Source: Mesodorylaimus sp. YZB2_4
Taxonomy: Eukaryota > Nematoda > Enoplea > Dorylaimida > Dorylaimidae
Length of the DNA: 64,000 nucleotides
Assembly (NCBI GenBank): GCA_030248295.1
Contig: JASANH010001374.1
Span: 930,001 to 994,000, forward strand
Reading direction: 5' to 3'
This document shows, piece by piece, positions 12,533 through 29,400 of this stretch (position 1 is the first letter of the stretch; every line of letters starts with the position of its first letter). The notes below the pieces were generated by a model that was not told the DNA's origin, ran no database searches, and saw nothing but the letters and a program-made list of their open reading frames with translations. The translations under genes were made by a program, and so were the position numbers.

Positions 12533-12830
12533 TGTCATCTCTTCATCTCACCCATGCGTTTTGTCAGACTAAAAAAGGCGGTGGGAAAAAGCATTTGCGT
12601 ATGCCTTCAGATTGATGGACAGATTGGCGTCAAGGACGACCCGATCGATAACTTCTAAATTCCTGATCGGACATCGATCGCTCCATGAAAAGGCTTTTCA
12701 TTTCACCCCTGCGTTTTGTCAGACTAAAAGGGCGGCTGGAAAAACGTTTACGTGTGTCTTCGAATTGGCATCAAGGACGACCCGAACGATAGTTCCTAAA
12801 CCTGATCAGACATCGATCACTCTATGCAGG
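12533..12830. repeat. Diverged tandem duplication, about 150-bp unit
   Basis: Two adjacent copies share GCGTTTTGTCAGACTAAAA, GGCATCAAGGACGACCCGA-like, CTGATCGGACATCGATCGCT-like and CTATG/CCATG blocks in the same order. Copy 1 runs about 12533-12687 and copy 2 about 12697-12830. Confidence 0.7.
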
Positions 12831-13550
12831 CGACCAGTCACGGAAAAGCCGATTTAGGAGAAGGAAGTAGCCGAGCGCTGGCGAATAGGAGGACTGCCTG
12901 CGAAAGTTCGACCTGGCTCCTTGGTCCCTGCACCAATTACGACTGGTACAAAGAAAGAATAGAGTCGTAAGCGGAAGGCCAATAATCGCGTCGAATCTGA
13001 CTTCACAACGCACAGGCGACCAAGCAAATCCGTGCACCCATTCACTTTTTCCTTAGCTTAGAAAAATCAATGCCGAGAAAGACAAGAAGCTTTTTCGGGT
13101 TGCATGTGCATAGGATAGTGAAAATAGCGCCTTCGGGGTTCTCGCTTCCAACATACGCCTGTCAAATTAATTAGTCGAGTTGTTGATGTATTTTTAACTA
13201 AAAGCTATCTAAAATGTCGAGTAATCAAAAAGGCGGGAAATTCAAAACTAGGCATAATATTTTAGATCTTGTTTCGACTGCGCAATGCTTCAATCAAATA
13301 AGCGAATGAAGCAGCGCGATCGATGTGGCACGTAGCGAGCTGGATCTAAGACGGATGTTAGCCCAAACCAAGTGCATCCTGTCTGTCGTAGAAGCGGCCA
13401 AGAAAATTCAACGCATTTATCAAGTTTTACATGGCTATTGATAAAAAAGGAGCGAGAATAGGCTTTGACTAAGAGTAATGAGCTGTTTTAGTGCACACCC
13501 TAACCTTCAGGCGGGCCGGACATGCAGCACGTGCTCTCGGGGCGGTAACT

Positions 13551-13650
13551 GGTCGTGGTCGAGTGCGGTTAGGCTTGTTTCTCTCAGCACTAACGAGAAG
13601 GGTTCGACTCCCGCTCAGGTAAAAAGTTGTCTTTGTTCCCACGCCGTCTA
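13551..13650 (+). mobile_element. tRNA-derived SINE, family A (partial)
   Basis: It begins GGTCGTGGTCGAGTGCGGTT (A-box-like) and contains GGGTTCGACTCCCGCTCAGG (B-box), followed by TAAAAAGTTGTC. The 3' half of the family is not clear. Confidence 0.6.
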
Positions 13651-15321
13651 ACCACTCTCATCTAGGTGCAGTATGCGGGGGGGCGGTCACCACGGTCGGG
13701 AGGGGTGGCTGATCCTACGATCCTCGGGGTGCGGCAAGAAAAAACGAAGGTGTTCCAACGAAAGGCGAGCAGCCAGTATGAATAAAATATGAAACAAAGG
13801 GGGTAAAAATGAGAGTTCGAGCAGCCAAGCCAGGCTCTAATAAATTTCACCAGGAGAAAAGCATAATTTTTATTCCTTTTTCCTATTTTTTTTGAAACGG
13901 AAATGAGAAAAGGTTGAATTGGTGGGCTTAGAGTGAGGAGGGACAGGTTCTTCAGGTACGTCTAATATGGAGAAGACGAAGCATTTCGAACCAACTCCTA
14001 GTCTGCTCGGGGCAATAATCAATAAATGGGAAAGGCCAGCCAAGGGTGTGGAGAGGTGCAAAATGAAAGGGTGCACCTTGTATGGGGCCTATATTATAGG
14101 TAGCACTTTCACGTAGGTGATACTTGTCCCCGATCAATATACGAACAAACTTCTATCAAAACGGGGCCCGTCAGCAACAGTAGCCGTCCAACCATCAACC
14201 CTTCTGCACGGCGCTAGTTCTTTGAAGATGTTCAAAAAGCAAATACATAATGGCGTAAAAAATGTGAAAGCGAATATGAACCTTGGTTGCATAGGAACGA
14301 GTCTGCGCTAACCATCGCCAGCTCACTGATGCGAGAAAAGCTTGAAAGAAGAAAAGAGAGAAAAATTGTTTAAAAATTTCACAAGGTAAGTTTGAACACA
14401 AAAAAAACTAGTTCTTGTTTTAATTCTAAAAATCAACATGATAGAAAATAAGGAGGTGCAGCGAAAAAGACTGGAAAGCGAGTCGAATAAGCAGCGACTA
14501 ATTCCGAATATGGCGTGACAGGCGAGTGCTCGGAGGAGAAAGGCAACAAGGAGAGAACTAAAAAGAAGAGACGAGGGTTGAGAATCGATGGTCGACGAGG
14601 ACAAACGTCTCGTAAATGGCCAACAAACAGCGGGGCGCCAAATGAGCTTTGCCTTTCCCCGAGCAGCATTAGCTTAGACCGAGCCGATTCGAGTGGAAAA
14701 CTTTGCCAGCGTCAACACGCTCGATTTCGTTAAACCTACCCCGGGACCAGTGTCCTGGCAACCGAGGCCAAATAATTACAAGTCGAGCGCACAAATTACC
14801 AAGCAACTCTCTTTGCATGTGAGGACAGCCGCAAGAAACTTACTAACGAAGCCCCCCCCCCCCATTGTCCGCTAGCGCTTTGTCCTTTGCCAAACAACAG
14901 CCAATTCTCCTTGGCCAGCGGCTACTTTAGACAAGAAGACACTGCAGAATAAAAAATCGATTTTCTTTCAAAAAATGCCCATAAACGAACAAAAATCTTT
15001 ACAATTGCTCGAAGCTTATTCGACCTAAGACGACATTGTCGTCATAAAATGTAAAAAAGCGGACGAAAAACTTGATGCCGTTGGAGGGTTTTTTGCTAAT
15101 GACTTTAATTACGTTACCATTTTTGAATTTTAAATTTGGCGGGTTTTGACTGCTTATGACAAAATGAACTGCGTGTGTGCGCTGTGACTATTTCATGGAT
15201 ACACTATATGCGCCGAAGGCGAACTCGAAAGCGATTTCGCAGTCGATAAGAACGCAACATTTTTGAATTATTGTCCAAGAAAGTTGGAAATTACGATATA
15301 AAAAAGTATCTACAGTCAAAA

Positions 15322-18537
<3,216 letters not shown>

Positions 18538-19572
18538 TACGATGGGTATCTCGTACGTGTAGCTTCGATTGCTGGTAGGAGACCATGGACTGCGGCTTTT
18601 CACTTAGTTGCTTTATGACATTCGTAAATTCAATTCGAACTGGCAGTGGTTTTTTAGAGTGAAGGAACAGATGCATATGGTGCATTGCACTGTGGTCACG
18701 TGATAGGATGCACTGACTGATCGTGAGCGCATGCCTACCATCGTGGGAAGTACGATGCATGTGCTTACGGGGGGGGGGGGGGGGGTCGAGAGCCTATTTC
18801 CTGGTCGCAATCAGTGCCTACGATGTGCTGTCATCTTGCGGTTCGAGCCGATGACTCACGGCCGGTGTCAGGTTGTGTGCTAAATTGAAGTGACTTCTTT
18901 GACAATGGAAAACACTGCCATGCATGACCGGGCTGGGATTCGAATCTGGTACTGCACCGGTTTCTGACAAGACCGTTTGTGGACTGCAAAATGGGCCGAT
19001 GTGTGAGGTCGCAAAATAATGGCATCTACAGGGCATGAACCAATGCTGCAAATGAGCAGTAAGGCGCTCTTGAATTGTGGGGCTGGAAGTGAATGATGGC
19101 ACAGACTCCAGTTTGGTAAGAGCCTTCATTCGGTGGACCCATGGTGCCCAGTTCAGGGCATCAGAGGCTCCTTCATTGACATCAGCCGTTCAGACTTGGG
19201 ACTCAGGGCTGCTAGAGTCCTGAGTCTTGGGTCTTTCACTGAGGGCGCCCTTTTTCTGCGAGAATGATGCCGGATGGGGGGGGGGGGGGGGTTCGTGGAT
19301 TCGCGCGGTTCTCATTCGTTCAAGAGGCAGATTTGAATGCTTTGGGGGACATGGTTTTTCGGATGATTGGCCATTGCCCTCAGGACTATAACTGATCTGG
19401 GGTTCATGCCTGTATCTGTCAGCATGTTGCGCTGAGTGTCTAGGTGAACTGGGGCGGAGACAGTGGGTGCTGAGGATCAGTGATCGTCAGCAATGCCAGC
19501 AGGCAAAGTGTGTTCGAATAGTGCGTCATTGCAGCAGTGATATCACAACCAGTGTTAGGTGTGCTACTCATG

Positions 19573-19700
19573 TAACCATGGCGCCTGGCAGCCCATGGCG
19601 AGTGGACAGAGTAATCGATCTCTGGCTGGGAGACGCCACCTCTCTGGTTCATGTTTCAGCCGCAGGTATAGTCGCAAGACTTGCCTTTTTGACGGTCACA
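19573..19700 (+). mobile_element. SINE family B copy (short)
   Basis: It contains CCCATGGCGAGTGGACAGAG, TAATCGATCTCTGGCTGGGA, GACGCC, TTCATGTTTCAGCCGCAGGT and ATAGTCGCAAGACTTGCCTT, the ordered blocks of the family. Confidence 0.75.
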
Positions 19701-19997
19701 TTCTAGCCTACACTCAGCTAATGATCACAACTACCCCTGCGTCATGTGAGCAGTGCCATCACAGGCATAGCAGAATCCCTGCTATCACATCTTGTGTTGA
19801 GTCCCGCAAGTATTGTAACCTTCCCTATCTGCCCTCTAGCTCACTTTGTTTCCCACTAGTACCTATCATCCTCCTTCTGTTAGTGCCTAGAACAACTGAG
19901 AGATCGAGTGGTTGCACTCCACACTCCACACATCAGCGGCAATGGGCGTTCTTCCCGACGTCAGTACAATGTGGCATTGATTGTCAGATATGGCTGG

Positions 19998-20215
19998 CTC
20001 AAACACAGTGTACAGTGTACAATGCCCGTGGGCGTAGGCAGCTCCAGCGCAGTGCGCAGTGCATACTGCGCGGGCACTGTACACTGTACACTGTGCTATC
20101 GGTAGGTGGCTCCAGCACAGTGCACGCACTGCCACACTGCGCGGGCACTGTACGTACAGTAGGTAGGGGGCTCCAGCGCAGTGTGCAGTGTACAATGTAC
20201 ACTGCCAATGAGCAT
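19998..20215. repeat. Triplicated repeat, about 65-bp period, palindrome-rich
   Basis: Three copies of a GTAGGNNGCTCCAGCRCAGTG block begin near 20032, 20101 and 20162. Between them lie GCGCGGGCACTGTAC and CAGTGTACAATGTACACTGC words, many of them self-complementary. Confidence 0.7.
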
Positions 20216-20458
20216 AAGACAATTTCAGTCATTCGTCCTTGTCGCAGGCAGTCAATTGTCACGCCCGAAATGACGTCCTGCCAGAAACCAGTCCTGCCAT
20301 TCGTCCGTTTGACGAAGACACACCTGCATGAAAATATGCACACATACTCGGACTGGAGTTTAGGGGAGTAGGCGATTCGTTAAACGGTGTCAATTCAAAA
20401 GTGCCATTTCAAGAGTCGTTTTCACAAGTTGAGCAGGTCAATCGAGTCCTCAGCACCA

Positions 20459-23400
20459 ATGGCAGCAGCAGGCTTATCCTTGCTGTGGTTTCAATGGCAA
20501 CTGGCCTTCGATATGCTGAATATGATGAATCGGACTGTGGACCCGTGCGTGGATTTCTATGAATACGCCTGTGGCAATTATGTGGCCAACACCAAAATAC
20601 CCGACGACAAGCCCTTCCAGTGGACAATCAGCAACATGCAGGACCAGATAGTGGAACAGTTGAGAGGTATGCCAGGCCCTTATGTAGGGTCAGGGGATCA
20701 GCTGCAGTGGCAAAGCGTACGTGGCTTGGCGTGGCGTAGTGTGAGTATACATATGATGTCAAGTATTTATGAGTTACAGCACAGTATGCTTGCATACTTC
20801 AGCATATACAGAGTGCGTAATAAGTTCCCGCCTTTTTTGAACGTCCACTGCGCAATAACACGCTGCCTCTAATCGTAAGTGATACGGCTGATAACATTAG
20901 AGAAAAAGCTGCTGTATGAACTCTGTTTAAACAGCTTTGAAGAGCGCAACGCGCAAGCTTAGAAGTGAACTTTTATCTATGCAATACTGTCATAAGCGGC
21001 TTGCAGCGGGAAATTCAAATTTTGTTCTGTACGAGATCCTTGAAATGGTCCATTACTTGAGTGAGTGGCCACCAGTCAATCGAGTCTTCCGACCTGGTCC
21101 ATGGCTGAAACATCACTTTACAGGGCGACGTCTCCGAATGCTAGATCGAGGAATGCCCTCTCTAGAGCCCACTAAAATGGGCAACACTAGAGGACCCGCG
21201 ATTATTATCCTGCACAAACGGCAATATCAGCCGATTGAAATAGCAAATTTTCTTGATTCACTTTTTTGGAGAGTGCGGGATGCGATATACCAATGTCGAG
21301 AGCCTTAACGACCATCCAAAAATTAATCAGCTGGTTGTCCTTTGTACTTTAGATAAGCTGTCCACTCGCCATTGCAGCCAAATCGACATGCTATTGGAGA
21401 GAGCTGTTTCCGAAAGGTTGCGAAAAGGAGTTTTGGCTTTCTGATTCCCCAGATCTGAACCCTCTCGACTTCGCAGTGTGGTCTATAACAGAGAGGAAAC
21501 TCTCTGCAAGCTGCGATAACGTAAATCTACGAACAAATGCTCTGGAAAGGGCGCGGCGAAAAAACTGGGGGTAACTCGCCGGCCATTGTCGACAATCAGG
21601 TGCAACATTTGATTGCTAGTCTGTAAAGGTCTATGGAGGACATTTTGAACATCAGATGTGTTTATAATCTCATCAATTCATGCAAGAGTAAATGAAAAAG
21701 ATTTTCTGATTTGATTGAATGCTTGTTGAGATATTTGATTTTAACTTATCATTCACCCTGTAGAGCCACAGCATGCTTGAATTGTAGAAGTCATCTGGCA
21801 CCGATCAAGCATTTGGAAACGCGCATTTGGAAGTGATGTTTCATCCATTGACTGGTGGCTACTCACTCAAGTAATGAACCATTTCAGGGATCTCGTACAG
21901 AGCAAAATTTGAATTTCCCGCTGCAAGCCGCTTATGACAATATTTCATAGATAGAAGTTCAATTCTAAGCTTGTGCGCGTCTCGCGCTTGAAAGCTTTTT
22001 AAACAGAGTAGCAACAACTTCTAATTTCACTTTTTAAAAAGAAAACAACGAAATTCCATAAATCAGGAAAACTGTGGAATCTAAAAATTAGAAAACTGTC
22101 AGAAAATTTCTGTCAACGCCTAGCGCACGCACAGGCACAGTAACAGACTTTTGATCTGTGAAGTTGTCATAAGCGGCTTGAAGCGGGAAATTTAAATTTT
22201 GCTATGTATGAAGCCTGTGAAATGGTCTATTACAGATGACACATCTCGTTGTATCTCCTTACTTCCGCAGCACAGCTCCTCCCACGGCATTTGAAAGCGC
22301 GCATTTGGAAGTGATGTTTCAGCCATTGACTGGTGGCTACTCACTAAAGTAATGAACCATTCCAGGGATCTCGTACTGAGCAAAATTTGAATTTCCCGCT
22401 GCAAGCCGCTTATGACAATGTGAAGTTGTCATGAGCGGCTTTGAAGCGGGAAATTTAAATCTTTCAGGCCACAGAGGTACTACAGAGGCACAGGGCTTTG
22501 TATTCTACTCTTCGTTGCATACTATTCACATATTGCAGTGATTTTGGACTCGGACATGGCGACGAGCTCGGACTCTCCTTCTGCCCAGTTCGCCGACCTC
22601 TATTACACGGCCTGCACCAATGTCCCGGCCTTGGAATCGGTTGGTTTGGACACACTGCACACTACTTTGAGGTCGTTCGGTGGGTGGCCCATGGTGGATG
22701 GTGTGCAGTGGAGTGACACTGCTTACGACTGGCTGGCCACAAATGCCAGGCTGGGACATAAAACGGGCGTCTCGCCTGTAATACTCTTTGATATTATGGC
22801 TGACTTCGAGAACAGTACAAGATACATGCTGCAGGTGGGTGCGGACGAGGTCAGGCTCAGTCTGGTAGGGTAGGCTGCACCTTTCGGCGCCTGCCCTAGC
22901 CTGGGCTTCCATCACAGGGTCCACACGAGACCTTAGCTTTCGAAGTGGAACTTCGTCTTAATACCGGGAGCCCTGGAATTTTGTGGGAAACCAATGAAGG
23001 ATGCTAAAATTGACCATGAGCTATAAAAAATGTGCTAGTTTTAGGTAGACCAACCCCGGTTCGGCTTGGGTAAAAGGGATTACTACGTTGACAAGAACAA
23101 CACCAAGGCCTTGGACGCCTATCGACAGTTCATTGCAGCCACGGCTGTGCAGTTGGGTGAGTGAGTGGAGACTACTGTACTTACGTGAGTCAGACACCCT
23201 GGATGCGAAAAATGCAATGTCCTCTTTGAGGTCACAGGGCATTGAAATTTAGTGAAATACCGCTACTGCAAATGCTTCTAGTCCGCTCCTATAGAGCCCT
23301 TGCCCTAGTAATCCCCCTAAAATAGTTTCCCCGCGTAGCAGGGGCACCAATGTCCTGCGACAGTGTATGCCCCATGGGCACTCTGCCTTCGTCAGGGTGC

Positions 23401-26400
23401 CCGACTGGAGTTTTTGGGATCACAACACGATGTAAGCCATGGACACTCTGCTATGGTGTTTCAGATGGTGAAGAGGATGAAGAAGGCAGTGTCCAAGGGG
23501 TACACTATGTTGTTGCGATAAACTTCAGTCGGACCCCCTTGCAGTACATGGAATTCACTCAATGAGGAGAGGGTAGAGAAAGCAAATCGTGCTTTGAGTG
23601 AACTCCATGTGTAACGACGGTCTATCTCCAAGCCCCATACTGCTGCGCAGTTCACCACTGATCGTGAGATCGAGGCACCCGCCTTCCACTTTTCAACTCC
23701 ATCCACACTCGCGTAACCCGCTCATTAGCATACAACATTGATGCGCAGGACAATAATGGCGCCAAATTCAAATCGCAAGGGCAACAACACAACCTCGCTT
23801 CATACGGAAAGGGTGTCCGACTTGAGTTTAAGTAGAAGTTGGATGTCAACATGTCTTGGTTATAATTTCAATTTTACCCTCATATATTTGCCCCGCCGCA
23901 CATTAATTTGAAACAGTACCACACTAGGATTAAAAAATTTTTTACTGCAGAAAGCTAAGCAAGCATTTTTTGAATTTCGAAGCCAAATTTTTGTGGTCTT
24001 TTGAAGTCCCTGAGCTCCACCCAACGAGATCAGTCCAAACTGTGTGACTTGGTAGATGACGCCCTGGTCTCTTTCAGGAGCCGAAAATGACACGGCAATC
24101 GAGGAGGCCGAAAAGTTAGTGGAATTAGAAACTGCATTGGCCAAAGTAAGGTCAAGTTAGACAGTCAGGTTATGTATCGAGGTTTGGAGTGTTACAAGAG
24201 CACGTTACTCACTACGGATCTTGGAGATGGCCATTCGAACCTGCAGCTCCTATGAATACCAGCTAGCGCAGAGGAATCGACACAAAAAAATAGCCTTGAA
24301 TGGGGGATCGAACTCTCGCTTCTGCAGTGGATAATACTGCGCAGTTGACTCCACTAAATTTAAAATTTGAGCACCAGTTCACCCTGGGCGATAATACTGC
24401 CGACTAATGCCTCGATTCACTTCTATGGTTTCTGTGTGCATTTCAAAGTAAGCTGAGACCGTCCCAAGAGGGCGGGCGACCTCAGAGACCACAGCAAGCA
24501 GCATCAAAATTCAATGCCAGGGAACTTGTGCACCCTGTACACTGGACATGGAATGAATCAGTTGCGATATGCGTACTTGGCCTGTGGGTTGGGCGAGGTT
24601 GTGTATTTCGGCCTTGTACATGGAGCAGTGTATTGGCTTGCCTTCGTTGGCCAGTCGATACACTCTCTCCAAGCGATGCTTGGGTCGTGGCCTAGCGGTC
24701 AAGGCGTCTGCCTATCACCTGGGCGCGCAGTAACAGGAAAGGGTTCGTTTCCCGCCTGGATAAAAAGTGATTGTCTATGTGTTCCTAAGCCCTCGAGTAC
24801 GCTTGAGGTGCGTGGCTGTGGGTCAAGTATGACATGACATGAGGCAGAAACCCGTTGGATCGAAGTCTCTGGCTTCTACGACTAGGAGGTCTTCCTGGAG
24901 TTTTTTGAGTCCACCCGCTCCCCGATATAGGGCCATTCAGCCTGCTGCAGTTGTGTCACCATTTGGACTAATCCCACTCCCCAAGAAACTGTTCAGTGCG
25001 AATGACCCATCTAACGCGCATTCAACCTTCAGATAGTGAACACATTCTGAACCATGGGCGTGCTAGACTGCCACTGGTTGACCATCCGATCATCTGCAGG
25101 CCAGTTTAGCAAATCCTCGCTTGATGCACCCGGCTGGTTGCTTTATTGCCTATTGAAGCATTCTCCTGCCAAAGGATCCGTGGCGAGCGTGCCAGTTCAA
25201 GCAGATGCGTGACCATGACACTGTGCCAAACTTTGGTTGCCGAAAGGCCCTCCTGTAAACCCTTTCTCCATACTATAGATATCCATGCGAGACGAAGATC
25301 GACGAGACATCACCAAACGGTACACACCCATGACGGTGAAAGAGCTGAAGACGAGATTTCCGAAAGTGAGTCGCCTGGTTCAACAATGCAGTTTCTTGGA
25401 AGATTTGCATATCCTTATAATGCGCCTGGGGCCGTATTAAAATGGAGGGAGTGACCGATAGGGTCCAGGGCACCCACCCAAGTATTCCGACTTAGTCCAC
25501 AGCTGAAACATCATCCTGACGGGTGACGTGCAGTGTGTCGATTGTCAGACGAGCCTGTCCACCCGGAGGCGAGGAATGTGCTGGTACATTTTAGATAAAC
25601 TTCCAAACTTGGTTCGATTACGTTTCCAGCAATGAGTGGGTCTTTGACGACTCCACTGTGATCAATGCTGCTTCTGTCAAATATCTTCATCAACTGCCCG
25701 AAGTGTTGGCAAATTTTTCAGTTAGGTGGGTTTCTCCAATAACTAGCCAGTCAGAATGGTCGAAACTTCTCTCTTTTAGGACAGTGGCCAACTACCAGGT
25801 GTGGATTCTGGTTCAGGATCTTGTCAAGTACTTGGCACCGAGTTTGAGAGAAAATTACCGCCACTTTCGCCAGTCCTTATCTGGAACACCCAAGTTTGAG
25901 CCAAGGTAAAGTTCGGTCGCCTGTTGTAGGTCTGGTTTTAGGCATGTTTACTGTGTTTATTGTGCTCGTACTGTCGGAGCCTGCCGCACAATGGCGGGTA
26001 CACACAATGCACAATGCTCTGTGTATGGTGCACTGGCTTACAGGTGCAGTGTAAAAGACACATGTGTAACCCTCGTTCCTGGTAGACCGTGTCGAGTGGG
26101 AGAGAATAATCGATACTCTCACCTGGCTGGGAGACGTCAACCCCTCGAGTTGATGTTTCAGCCGTAGGTATAGTCGCAAGACCTGACTTGCTTGCTTGCT
26201 CATTGAAGCTTTTGCACCGCCGACTTCACTCGGCAACCATCCTCTTGCGCCTGGCTTGGTCGCACATGTACACTAGGCCTTTGTCTCATCATCAGAGGTA
26301 GGCTGGGGCCTAGTGTCACCAGAGATAGCTCCAAAGCCAAGCCCATAAGCTTATGTTTTGCCTTGCAGATGGAAAGAATGTCTGAGCGAGATGCAGAAGT

Positions 26401-29400
26401 ACCTCAAGTGGCCAGTCTCCTCGTTGTACGTCAAGCACTATTTCGACAGCAGGAACAAGGCATATGTGCGCACACCATCATGCCCACTGGCCATGCAGAT
26501 GACCCCGATAGTGTTGATTTAGGTCGACCACATGATCGCGAACGTTCGAAGAGTGATGAGGCCGACCATCGAGAATGCTGACTGGATGGACGAATCGACC
26601 AAGGCGCACGCTCTGGAGAAGCTGTCCACCCTGGTCGACAATATGGCTTACCCACCCGACGAGATCTACAATGAGACGTGGATTATGCGCGATTTCGAAG
26701 GGGTAGGTGGTCAGCTCGGCCAGTGTTGCCAGTCACTGCACAGCAGAGGTGAACAGCATTGAGGGCACCAGCAATGATAGGATCCAATTGTGATCATGTC
26801 CACCCTGATCAGTGGCATAATCAAGGGGGTTGCAAGTTCGTTTGTGCTCAGCGAGTGGTGTGGCCCCTTAGCGGCCAGTGTGTGCGACTCACAACTAGAG
26901 TGGGTTAACTCAAACAGAATAAGTCAGACGTGGGCGAACACGGGGCCTCAGATTGGCGGGCTCACGCTGTACCCTGACACTGCCCCACCACAAAACCATG
27001 ACTGGTGTGACTCGGAAAGAAATATCGATCGATCATTGATCACATTATCAGTAATTGATCGCATTATTGATCAGTAATCGATCGCATTATTGATCAGTAA
27101 TCGATCGCATTATTGATCAGTAATCGATCGCATTATTGATCAGTAATCGATCGCATTATTGATCAGTAATCGATCGCATTATTGATCAGTAATCGATCGC
27201 ATTATTGATCAGTAATCGATCGCATTATTGATCAGTAATCGATCGCATTATTGATCAGTAATCGATCGCATTATTGATCAGTAATCGATCGCATTATTGA
27301 TCAGTAATCGATCAAAGTGTCGATCGATGGTCATTCGATCACTGCCCAATATGCGTGAATCGGTCACGTAATCAAAGTGATCGATGAGCACTGATCAATG
27401 CCTAAGGTATGAGTGGTTGAGTGGGTCTGTTGCAGGCCTCCTTGAGCAATGACGACTACATGGCCAACTACCTCGCCATCAGCGCCTCCATAGAGAGTCG
27501 TAGGCGGGGTGAGTTTTATAAGCCCATCAATCGGACCCGCTGGAATGGCATGCCGCCAGCCATCGTCAACGCCTTCTACTCCTCGGCTGAGAACAAAATG
27601 AGTAGGCCTGCACTGATTCTACTGTAAGCACGCGACTCTGACTGGCCCCTACTTGCAGCCTTCCCAGCTGGGGTCCTTCGCTACCCCATCTTCAGCCCCA
27701 CGGCACCAGCTTACGTAAACTATGGCAGGATCGGGGCCATCATGGGGCACGAACTAACGCATGGCTATGACGACCAAGGTAAGCTGAGATGGGGGCACTA
27801 GCAGAGCACGCTTACAGTGCAGCAGGATGGGTGTACATACACGTGGGACCTGTGAGACCCTGTGAGACATGTGAGACCCTGTGGGACCTGTAGGACGCGT
27901 GTACATACATGTGGACCCATCCTACTGTAAGCGTGCAGGGGGCGGTGTTTCATTGCACATTATGATAACACAGCAGGTTTATAAACTGGCCGTTGACTGT
28001 GGGCTACAGCAGTCTCTCGCTCTCAAGCCCTCAATTCCTGCATCCTGTCATAGCTGCTCCAGGCGACTGTGATCTGTCCTGCAAGCCCTGGGCGATCGTC
28101 TGGAGCATGCTCTGCAGGTGGAATGTGTGGCTTTGACACTAAGATTCTGGAGAGCGAACAGTCCACACATCCCGCTGGCGCACCGCCTGACTTTCCAGGG
28201 CGTCAATTCGACTCACAAGGCAATTTTGTGCTGTGGTGGACGAACGAGACTCTAGCCAAGTTCAAAGACGGAGCCAAATGTTTTGTGGATCAGTACGGAA
28301 GTATTGAGGACCCAAGAACTGGCCAGACACTGAACGGGGAGAACACCCAGGGCGAGAACATTGCTGATAACGGGGGTGTCAAACTAGCGTACAAGGTCTG
28401 ACCACTGCTCGGCCACTCAGGGTCCATGACTGACCACTGGTTTCTAGGCCTACACTCTATCGCGGGAGTCGACACGAGACGACGGGCTGTCTTCCATCCT
28501 TCCAGGTTTCCAGAATTTCACTGCTGACCAACTGTTCTTCTTATCCTATGCGCAGGTGAGGTCAATCAAACAGGACACTCCACACTCAATGCACCCACCC
28601 TGTTCCAGCTATGGTGCCAAGCCATCAGGACCCAGACACTTCGAGTGTTGATCATCCGTGACCCCCACGCCCCAACACAATACAGGTAAGGAAGCGATTC
28701 AAACAGAATGCTTTCAAAAAGTAACGGATCAAGTGGGATTCGAACCTGGACAGAACACGCAGGTCGTCGGTCGCTCCCCTGTGCGCCGAATTCGCGGAGT
28801 CGCCGCTTTCGGGCGACTTTTCTCGAAATTTTTAGCGATAACCTAATTTGATGTCAGCGAGAATTTTGTAGAGAAAAATGCGCTCTATCAAGCGGATAAA
28901 ACTTCTAAGCATGATTTTTTCGTTTTCAGTTTTTATCACAGATTTTTCGTGACTTTGCTCGATTCAAATGGAAAAAAATTGCTATAAACTTAACAAAAGC
29001 AGTAAAAGCAAGACAAAGGCAACCAGTCGATAGAGCGTAATTTTCTCTAAAACATTGTCGCTGACATTAACTCAAGTTATTGCTAAAACTTTCGAGAAAA
29101 ATTTGCCGAAAGCGGAAAAATGCATTTCGAAAGGCGTATGTGCCGACTGTAGTTCGGCCCTCAGCAACCAGCTGCACCAGCGGGATCTCTCCTTACACAT
29201 ATCTGCTACTCCAGAAAGCCGGGTCCGTGTTGCACACCGCACTTAGCACTGAAAATCCCAGGTCAGGGTTCGAATCCCACTCAGCACGCACGTTTTTGAC
29301 TCTTTGTTTTACAGGGCCAATGTCCCACTACAAAACAACGCCGACTTCGCAGCCGCCTATAATTGCCCAGAAGACAGCCCCATGAACCCAAAGCACAAAT

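Larger units (their letters stand above)
11614..15321. other. Divergent intergenic region between G-alpha and JMJD6
   Basis: About 3.7 kb separates the two divergent start codons, so both promoters should lie here. I see no convincing exon. It holds a diverged tandem duplication (12533-12830), one tRNA-like SINE (13551-13650), a 13-nt G run at 12493-12505, a 12-nt C run at 14852-14863 and several AATTTCCCGCC words. Confidence 0.5.
18538..20458. other. Intergenic region between JMJD6 and the M13 peptidase
   Basis: No exon is convincing. It holds two long poly-G runs (18769-18785 and 19276-19291), one SINE family B copy (19573-19700) and a palindrome-rich triplicated repeat (about 19998-20215). 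Confidence 0.5.

Noticed and set aside
27025..27330. CRISPR-like regular repeat
   Set aside because: Units are contiguous 23-bp tandem copies without spacers, in an animal intron.
28728..29290. tRNA-like GGATTCGAACC and GGTTCGAATCCC words
   Set aside because: Only the B-box-like part is present; I could not fold a cloverleaf, and the stretch is interrupted by a MITE. Similar lone words near 8165, 18940, 24300 and 38425 were rejected for the same reason.
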